This document shows, piece by piece, positions 57,516-64,000 of a stretch of 64,000 nucleotides of DNA. Both the position numbers and the translations under genes were made by a program. The stretch comes from Fusarium oxysporum f. sp. lycopersici 4287 (lineage: Eukaryota > Ascomycota > Sordariomycetes > Hypocreales > Nectriaceae): NCBI RefSeq assembly GCF_000149955.1, contig NC_030989.1:1993839-2057838 (forward strand), given 5' to 3'. Every line of letters begins with the position of its first letter. The stretch's first letter is position 1. The notes beneath the pieces are model-generated. The model searched no databases. It worked only from the letters and a program-made list of their open reading frames with translations, and was not told where the DNA came from.

Positions 57516-58803
57516 ATGCGAGGCCAATTGCCCTTAACGAGAGCGGCGCGGGGACTACGGCTGCGGGCATTACCTTCGTATACTTGCACTCAGTGCAGGA
57601 GTATTCAGATCAGCGCTGCGCCGAGCACTGAAGCGCCAAAGGTTGGAGCTGATGCCTTTGGAGCTCTCGAGACAAGGGATCCTGCGGGTATGATTTCTCT
57701 GTGCCATTGAGCTATGACAGAAGCGAGTCTCTGACCCTTTACCTGTTTAGATGCTCGATTCGAGGTTCTCGGCTCACCATATTCGCTCCTTTCTGTGACG
57801 TTGTCGGCATCGCAGAAGCTCTATACTCGGAGGGGTACCTTGGTTGCTGTAGCCGGCAAGCCTGAAAATGTACGCAACATCACGACAAAGATATCAGAAG
57901 ACTTGTTAATACGATAAACAGGCCCAGTCCACACTCTCGATCCTTAACCCGACCACACGAGCCTTTCTCGGCGTACCCTTTCTTTACCAGCGCATCTCAG
58001 CCACGACACCCATCACAGCCTTGATATCGACGAAATCACCTACAACCACTTTTACAGTTCTCCACCTTGACGGAACGACAGATTGGATGATCTCACAGAG
58101 GAATGCACTGTTGGCTTGGACAGGACACACTCTTGCGCCCTCGGCGCGCATTCAGAGCAGCCTCACACTAGCCCATTGGGGCAACACACTTCTAACAGGA
58201 CGAGGTCTCGCTGCTCTATCAGCACCAGGGCAAATCTACGAGCTCACTCTCAAAGAGGGAGAGGAGTTTGTCGCGCATCCCGGAAGTGTTGTCGCCTATT
58301 CGATCAGCCGATATCCGCCACAGCCTTTCCGCTTTAAGAGCAACAGCCTACGACTCCAGGTGCCCTCGCTATCGAGATGGATCTCAGAGCCTGAATGGGT
58401 GAAGACTGTGCGTAACTCGGAGGTATGGAAGTACCTGGTAAGAGCTCTCTATAGCATGCGAACAGCTACTCGACGAACCATCTGGGGTGATCGCCTTTTC
58501 CTCCAATTTCATGGTCCCACGAAGATCCTCATGTCTAGCCGAGGAGTGCGCGCTTCAGACGTTCTCACTAACAAGCAAGTGAATGAGATTGCTGATGCCC
58601 AGCCCGGTGTTCTGGCAGAAGCTCTCGACTTGAAAAATAAGCCCAAGCTGACTGACGGTGCCGAGACCAAGCCTGCCCCTGTCAAGGCTGTTGAGCCAGA
58701 AGTGGAAGACAAGTCAGTGACGGGAATTCACGTTGCCACAGTTGAGAAGGATGGCAAGGTAAAATTCGAGGACAACAAGGATCTCAAGGAGTTCATACGA
58801 TAA
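57516..58803 (+). CDS. AIM24: AIM24-family mitochondrial protein
   Basis: 390 residues from exons 57516-57687, 57751-57869 and 57922-58803. AIM24 is a mitochondrial inner-membrane protein needed for cristae organisation with MICOS. The Arg-rich, acid-free N-terminus ([20 protein letters not shown]) is a mitochondrial presequence. The domain reads [96 protein letters not shown], which fit the AIM24 beta-rich fold. The C-terminus is a charged extension ([16 protein letters not shown]). Introns of 63 and 52 nt have consensus ends. A possible AATAAA signal lies just past the stop. Confidence 0.88.
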
Positions 58804-59824
58804 GAATGTGTAGACGAGGGGCAATGTGATATGAGCGAGCGATGTTGCAGAGCATGAAATAAAAAAGGAGGCAGACGAGCAGGAGAGGAGATTTTTACAC
58901 AACACAACGTTTTGTTTGTCATGTATGATTACTTCCCTACCTATACTATCCATTATAGAGTTGAAGCTTTTTATGTATCAATATCGAGACGTTCTAAGAG
59001 CTGTTACTTGATTGGTGTTTTCGGGAACTCGGCTCATACTGAAGATGTGGCTTAAGTCTTGAAGAGGCACAGCCAGCACCATAACAACAGCGCATGTTAC
59101 TAGGTAGGTATTTGATGGTCGGGCTAATCAATTCTCGCATCGGATCCGAGCGGTCTATTCAGGCCCCTATAGGAGGAACAGCTCAACAACAGGCTAAAAA
59201 GCACGACGATCACTGACTCATCTCATGCAGCCAACTTATCTGACAAACCATTCCTTTTCAACTGTATTAATAATGTAGGCTCGAAAGGAGCAGTCGTATG
59301 TTACCATAGCTCGAAATTATTGGATGATTTCCGTTGCCAGTCACGCTTTGGGCTTAGACAGCTCGCGACTCGGCTTTGAGTTAAGTCCAATGTCAGAGTG
59401 AGACCAGCCCTATGAGTGTTTGATAACGGACGAAAGAAGCAAAAAGCACCCTTGTTAAAGCCGATACTGATCCACACTTCGACGGATTTATCACCTCCGC
59501 CAAGGACGAACACCGATTGAGGTGCAAGGATAGACACGGTACTCCGTAGGTATTGGTTTCAACAACGGGAGATCTACCCCACTAGCTAACATCGATCATA
59601 TAGATACATAGGTAGATGTAAGACGGTGAGATTTACAGAGGGCAATAATTATAAAGGTTCTGCCCATACTGGGCTCAAATATATTATCACTACACAGCAA
59701 TGATTTGCACTTGTTAGCAATGACATATCATGGCCCAGTGGCAGCTTGAGTAACACGCAACATAATAATAATTATTTCCTTTCTTAGTACCTACATCTCA
59801 GATTACACCTACACAACCATAATT
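58804..59824. other. AIM24 3' region and transporter promoter
   Basis: About 1 kb with no supported gene. AATAAA near 58,858 probably ends the AIM24 transcript. Confidence 0.5.
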
Positions 59825-61364
59825 ATGGCTCGTTCGACAATATCCTCCTCCTCTGAGACGGTCAATGACAGAAACCTCCAACCAACCACTTCAACAGACC
59901 CAGAAAAGTCAGGTCCTCAACCTACGGCCAAAACAGAAGCCAACATACATCCAGAATCTGCCAACGCCGTCGTGGCAGATCTCGAGCGTGGTGACAATGA
60001 TGAGAAGAAACAGGAGCAACCATCAGCAGGCCCTCCACCAGGAATGGCACCAGCTGATTTCCCAGATGGTGGTTTCGAGGCTTGGCTTGTTGTCTTTGGT
60101 GGATGGTGTGCTCTGTTCTGCACATTCGGCCTTGTGAACTGCGTGGGTGTGTTCCAGAAATACTATGTTTCTGGACCGCTTAGGGACTATGATAGCTCTG
60201 CCGTGAGCTGGATCACCTCTGTTGAGGTGTTCTTCATGGTCTTCTGTGGTGCCATTGTATGTGTACACATCTTCCTCGTATCAAGCAATAAACTGACCTC
60301 TTGCTAGTTTGGCAGCCTGTTCGACAACTACGGCCCGAAGTACCTTCTCTGGTTTGGGTCGATCGCCTATATCTTTGGTCTCATGATGATTTCTTTGTCA
60401 AAAGAATACTATCAGTTCTTCCTCTCACAGTCCATCGTCGCAGCCATTGGATCAAGCGCTGTCTTCAACGCTTGCATGTCCTCACTCGTCACCTGGTTCT
60501 TCAAGCGTAGAGCTGGCGCTTTCGGTATCATGGTCTCAGGCTCGTCTCTCGGAGGTGTTGTTCTTCCAATCATGATGGACAAGATGATCCAGAGCGTCGG
60601 CTTCCCCTGGATGATGCGTACCATGGCTTTCATGTTCCTCGTTTTGCTTGTCTTCTCTTGTCTCACTGTCAAGTCCCGTCTACCTCCTCGCCCCAAACCC
60701 TTTGTTGTCAAGGACTATATCAACGGTCTCCGTGAACTTCCCATCCTCATCACTGTCATCGGTTTCTTTCTCTTCATGTGGGGCATGTTTCTTCCCTTTA
60801 ACTATGTCCTTCTCCAGGCTCAGGCTGCGGGCATGTCCGAGACTTTGATCCCTTACCTGCTACCTATCCTCAATGCTGTGAGGTAAGTCATGGCCCTTCC
60901 AGACGGCGCTTTGCAGTACGTACTGACTTGACCACAGTATTTTTGGTCGTATTATTCCCGGCATTATCGCCGACAAAATCGGTCGATACAACGTCATGAT
61001 CATCATCACATTCATATCCGCACTCTTTTGTTTCTGTGTCTGGATTCCTGTCAAAGATACCGCCGGCATTGTTGTATTTGCTGTCATTTTTGGGTTCTCA
61101 TCGGGTGGCTATATCAGTCTCGTCCCGACTCTCATCGCACAGCTCTCCGATATTCGCCAGATTGGTACTCGTGTTGGCGCTGCGTTTGCGATTCAGTCTT
61201 TTGGTGCTCTGACAGGAAGCCCCATCGCTGGAGCCATCGTGTCTGCTCAGAATGGTGACTATCTCGGCCTGCAGTTGTTTTGTGGTTGTTCTATGCTGGC
61301 CGGTTGCATGTTTTTCGTCTTTGCACGTTATGTGCAAGTCGGATTGAAGGTGGTCAAGGTCTGA
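59825..61364 (+). CDS. MFS transporter, monocarboxylate-porter type (Mch-like)
   Basis: 477 residues from three exons (59825-60256, 60308-60882, 60938-61364), introns of 51 and 55 nt. The N-terminal 85 residues are Ser/Glu-rich and cytosolic. Twelve membrane helices follow, from [20 protein letters not shown], the family's hallmark first helix, through [19 protein letters not shown] (loop 2-3 with the D/R charges) to the last helix before QVGLKVVKV. Helix 8-9 contains [18 protein letters not shown], again the conserved R-G-x-x-A-D-x-x-G loop. Most relatives are fungal Mch proteins, some of which carry riboflavin or monocarboxylates, many unknown. It converges on the snoRNA cluster. Confidence 0.9.
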
Positions 61365-61637
61365 GGTCTGTCCAACACGAATGGAAGAGCAAATCACAGG
61401 CTAGAAAGTCGACGAGTTGGAAAAATAGGATCAAGTGCAAAAGCAAATGGAATCCACACGAGACACAGGATGGATGAATACATTCGGAAAAGGTTAACAT
61501 TGAGAACGTGAGATAATCCGCATTTAATGGAGAAGATGTCGCTAGCTTATACTGGCGTAAATAATGAGATGACCGTAAAGTCAGATTAGGACAGACAATG
61601 CTTGTGGCACACACGAAAGAGGAATAAACCAGAGTAA
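61365..61637 (-). other. 3' end of the snoRNA host transcript (inferred)
   Basis: Last exon of the host inferred from the acceptor CCAAGTCTAG at 61,638 on the minus strand. No long open frame. Ends somewhere before the transporter stop. Confidence 0.4.
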
Positions 61638-61706
61638 CTAGACTTGGATGAGTTAGCAACACATCCAAATGAGCTTGCAGTAAATAAAGACAAAATGAGG
61701 GGGTTC

Positions 61707-61778
61707 TCAGGATGTAGATATTGGTGAGCGTTGGAATCATTTAGATCATAAACAGCCTCTGACTCGATGTATCATCAT
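61707..61778 (-). ncRNA. Box C/D snoRNA, copy 1
   Basis: Starts at C box ATGATGA (61772-61778) and ends with D box CTGA (61707-61710). Flanks pair as GTTC with GAAC, giving a terminal stem. Inside it keeps the antisense element CAGAGGCTGTT and the internal C'-like AATGATT. Box C/D snoRNAs guide 2'-O-methylation of rRNA with fibrillarin, in the nucleolus. It is intronic and should be processed from the spliced lariat. Confidence 0.8.
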
Positions 61779-61925
61779 AGAACGGTATGCGAAAAGATGA
61801 AAGAAATCACACGCACCACAATGCTTTACACAGAGAAAGTTTCGTAGATAACGAGCCTAGTGTCTTGATGCAGTTAGCATTTTCCCGTCAAAAATTAATA
61901 GACTTATAACAAGTGAGAATAGTGG

Positions 61926-61997
61926 CTCAGGATGTAGATATTGGTGAGTGTTGGAATCATTAAGATCATAAACAGCCTCTGACTCGGTATATCATCA
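61926..61997 (-). ncRNA. Box C/D snoRNA, copy 2
   Basis: Same layout as copy 1: ATGATGA at 61991-61997 and CTGA at 61926-61929, 72 nt between outer edges. The flanks differ from copy 1 but still pair (GC with GC). The GAGTCAGAGGCTGTTTATGA block is identical in all three copies. Confidence 0.8.
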
Positions 61998-62157
61998 TAG
62001 CAAAGCAAAAGAAACAGGGATATACGTGACCTACCTTATGATATCATAACTTGTGGTATTTCCTCAATGATAGAGAGCTATGCAGGTAATCTACCATGGT
62101 CAGCGAATAGTCCAAAATAACGTCATCAGAACCATGCGAATCAATAGGGGACTGTGC

Positions 62158-62229
62158 TCAGGATGTAGATAATGGTGAGGTTTGGAATCATTTTGATCAT
62201 AAACAGCCTCTGACTCGGTGTATCATCAT
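62158..62229 (-). ncRNA. Box C/D snoRNA, copy 3
   Basis: Same layout: ATGATGA at 62223-62229 and CTGA at 62158-62161. Flanks TGC and GCA pair to a short stem. Scattered changes relative to copies 1 and 2 lie mostly outside the two antisense elements (for example CCATTATC instead of CCAATATC near the D guide). Confidence 0.8.
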
Positions 62230-62431
62230 TGCAAAATGGGGAGGGACGAATGAAAGCTCAGATGACATACCTTTTGAGAGAGAACTGACTGCCCAAGCGT
62301 GAGTTGGCACAGTTCAGAGCTTCACATGGAAACAAAACAAAACTCCAATTCTCTAGTGTAGCATCTCTTCCTCGCCCAGAAGAGTTATGTACAATCGCTC
62401 CCGTCCCTTTCGCCCGCTTGTCGCTTCGTGC

Positions 62432-63227
62432 TTATTGGCTACCCTCGACAGTCGCCTTAATGGGGTTAATCTCAACACCGTACTTCTCACTAAGTCGCTC
62501 TGCTCTTCGCTCCTCATATCCAGGAGGTCGGATGCCTATCAAAGTGTGAGAGGATGTCCGTCCACATCGGACGTCGTGCGCGACTTACCTCGACCCTCGC
62601 CAATCTCTGAAATAGTCTGCTCAATTGGCAGTCGGGTGCTTCGTCGGATGATCTCCTTGCGCTCGAATTCGTCGTCCTCTCTCTTAAAGCTATCGTATCG
62701 GCCGCCGAGGTAGTGGAACATACCCTGGAAGATTGCGAGACCACCACCAAGTCCCATAACAACGGGCATTCGTCTCGCTGCAGCGTGTTAAATCATGCGG
62801 TTTTTGCGATTTGAGGTACAAGATCAGGTCATACTGGGAAGGCCGAGAACTGAACCCAGGGCAAAGCCACCGAGAGCAGCAGAGAAGGCGTCGTCCTTTT
62901 CGCGGAGGTTCATTGAGCTTCGTGAGACGAAGACATATGCGGCGGGAGCGGCGGCTATATGACATAATTAGTACCGCTAAACCTCCAATTGGTCTTGTCC
63001 ACCACATCTATCGTACCTCCAATACCGATAATATGAGCACCTCGGGTGAAGACGCTCAAGATGCCGACATTGTTCTTGGCCATGGCATTCTTGACGGAGG
63101 AGAGGAAGAGACCACTGAGAGCACCGATCACACCAGCCTTTGCGGTGTCATCGAGGACATCGTGAGGCTTGAAAAGGTTTTCGGCCTTCTTGTGAGCCTT
63201 CCAATTCGCGCTCGACGGGTGCTCCAT
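62432..63227 (-). CDS. Mitochondrial complex I accessory subunit (Neurospora 21.3 kDa / B14.7 type)
   Basis: Subunit of NADH:ubiquinone oxidoreductase, Tim17-like membrane fold, in the inner membrane. 207 residues from four exons (63017-63227, 62835-62954, 62589-62777, 62432-62535), introns of 62, 57 and 53 nt. It starts MEHPSSANWKAHKKAENLFK, with PHDVLDDTAKAGVIGALSGL and SVKNAMAKNNVGILSVFTRG; the join gives GIGAAAPAAYVFVSRSSMNLREKDD, then AALGGFALGSVLGLP and GLGGGLAIFQGMFHYLGGRYDSFK, and ends IKATVEGSQ. The Gly-rich helices and the NLREKDD block match the fungal subunit as I know it. A longer reading frame upstream begins without ATG. The 3' flank carries the snoRNA introns. Confidence 0.85.
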
Positions 63228-63762
63228 TGCGAATGCTGTGAGGGAGAGGAGTTGGGAGCTTTTATTTCTTGGACCTGAGGTTGAAGCCGAGCTATGGAAA
63301 CTGTAGGATTGAGATGCCTCCACAGGAACACGTGACGTTGGTCATTCAATTGCTCTGCTCTTATTGGCCCAAGAGAGCTAGATGAAATTCAAGTCCGCTG
63401 TCGCGGTACGTACCTCCATCGTGCCCCACCATCACTGGACTCAGTGAGAAAAATTGGCTATGGGCTTAACAAAGATAGTCTTTCTCCCGAGCTTTAAATC
63501 TGGGTAGAGCTATTCGACGGATATGCCATTGACTCATATAGAGGCTTGGCTCCTATTACGTTCATACAATTATCCAACTTCCGAGACTGCTCGATAATAA
63601 GATCGTTACGCAGCTCATTTTCCTATTCGACGTTATCCTGGCAAACCTCTTATACGACTTATCTAAGAGAAGTTATCCTGAACTTAGAATCAATTCATCA
63701 ACTCAATTCGCCACATATTGGTTTCCTGTATAGATAAGATCGAAAGAATTGATTCTCCCAAG
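63228..63762. promoter_or_regulatory. Divergent promoter of the complex I subunit and the TRM10-like gene
   Basis: 535 bp between outward-facing start codons. No gene or distinct motif seen. Confidence 0.5.
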
Positions 63763-64000
63763 ATGGAACCAACAACAAGTGAAGGAGAGACAGGTCAACC
63801 TCATCATCAGGAAACACCTTCACTACCAGAAAACTCAGCCAACACTGGACATAGTGAGCAAACAGTCACCACCGACTCTCACACAAAGCCAACAGATAAT
63901 GTGCCCCTTACAGAGGGCTCAACTATTCCTCAAAAACGGCCTGCGGATGACGAAGCCGCCGAGCCTATGTCCAAGAACGCTCTGAAGCGTTTGAGAAAAC
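63763..64000 (+). CDS. tRNA (guanine-9) methyltransferase-like, N-terminal part
   Basis: The window ends 79 codons into this gene. It begins MEPTTSEGETGQPHHQETPS, a disordered Thr/Ser/Glu-rich N-terminus, and then reaches KRPADDEAAEPMSKNALKRLRK. The PMSKNALKRLRK stretch is like the conserved basic entry of Trm10 (PMSKNQxKKxxR), which methylates N1 of guanine 9 in tRNAs. The SPOUT catalytic domain would be beyond the window, so the call rests on this short motif. Start ATG is in an AAGATGG context. Confidence 0.55.
   Translation, partial: MEPTTSEGETGQPHHQETPSLPENSANTGHSEQTVTTDSHTKPTDNVPLTEGSTIPQKRPADDEAAEPMSKNALKRLRK

Larger units (their letters stand above)
61638..62270 (-). other. Three snoRNA-bearing introns in the 3' flank of the complex I gene
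   Basis: On the minus strand, three GT..AG introns can be drawn: 62091-62270 (180 nt, donor GTATGT), 61857-62033 (177 nt, donor GTAGGT) and 61638-61816 (179 nt, donor GTGCGT). Branch-like sequences GCTGAC, GCTAAC and GCTAAC precede the acceptors. The exons between them are only 56 and 40 nt and have no coding capacity worth calling. Each intron holds one snoRNA copy, about equally placed. The first donor is 161 nt after the complex I stop codon, so these are probably 3'-UTR introns; a separate noncoding transcript is the alternative. Confidence 0.75.

Noticed and set aside
61700..62235. Three 72-bp repeats as MITE or simple tandem repeats
   Set aside because: No terminal inverted repeats or target duplications; each copy has C and D boxes and lies in its own intron, which fits snoRNAs better.
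1..64000. Biosynthetic cluster, CRISPR array, or transposon
   Set aside because: No PKS/NRPS/terpene synthase, spaced repeats or transposase found; genes are mostly housekeeping and unrelated in pathway.

Overview
The window looks like a chromosome segment of a filamentous ascomycete, most likely Hypocreales and probably Fusarium. It shows many short introns (about 46-95 nt, GT..AG, often with a CTAAC-like branch site), dense gene packing on both strands, and fungal gene families such as a UPC2-like Zn2Cys6 factor, BCK1, a fungal-type phosphoketolase, a GH5 sterylglucosidase, an AP-1 beta subunit without an ear, and fungus-specific orphan genes. The genus is inferred, not proven. No transposon, CRISPR, rRNA or tRNA was recognised.

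Layout. 1-11.1 kb is a housekeeping block: the 3' part of AP-1 beta, a BolA-like protein, a NIF3-like protein, Vps51 (GARP), RMI1 and SKI3. 11.7-20.8 kb is more accessory: two orphan genes, a Zn2Cys6 regulator with an AT-hook, and a GH5 sterylglucosidase-like gene interrupted by about 0.2 kb of AT-rich DNA. 22.1-27.9 kb is the cell-wall-integrity MAPKKK BCK1, whose reading frame breaks twice without a normal intron. 28.7-30.4 kb holds an orphan gene and a small ankyrin protein. 30.4-35.1 kb has almost no gene content. 35.2-45.6 kb holds phosphoketolase, a GNAT acetyltransferase, MSH2 and a ZIP metal transporter. 45.9-52.9 kb holds a secreted subtilisin with 11 introns and several small orphans. 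54.9-64 kb holds a kinesin-10-like motor, AIM24, an MFS monocarboxylate-type transporter, a snoRNA cluster, a complex I subunit and the start of a TRM10-like gene.

The most interesting element is at 61.6-62.3 kb. Three copies of one box C/D snoRNA sit on the minus strand, each inside its own GT..AG intron. The introns are almost equal in length (180, 177 and 179 nt). They lie directly downstream of the complex I subunit gene on the same strand, so they look like 3'-UTR introns or a closely linked noncoding host. Both internal antisense elements resemble two neighbouring stretches of large-subunit rRNA. Other points are the interrupted GH5 gene with a CaaX-like C-terminus, the two BCK1 frame breaks, repeated CAAGGTCC motifs upstream of the ZIP gene, and a CCCCT/AGGGG palindrome upstream of a conserved-looking small protein gene.
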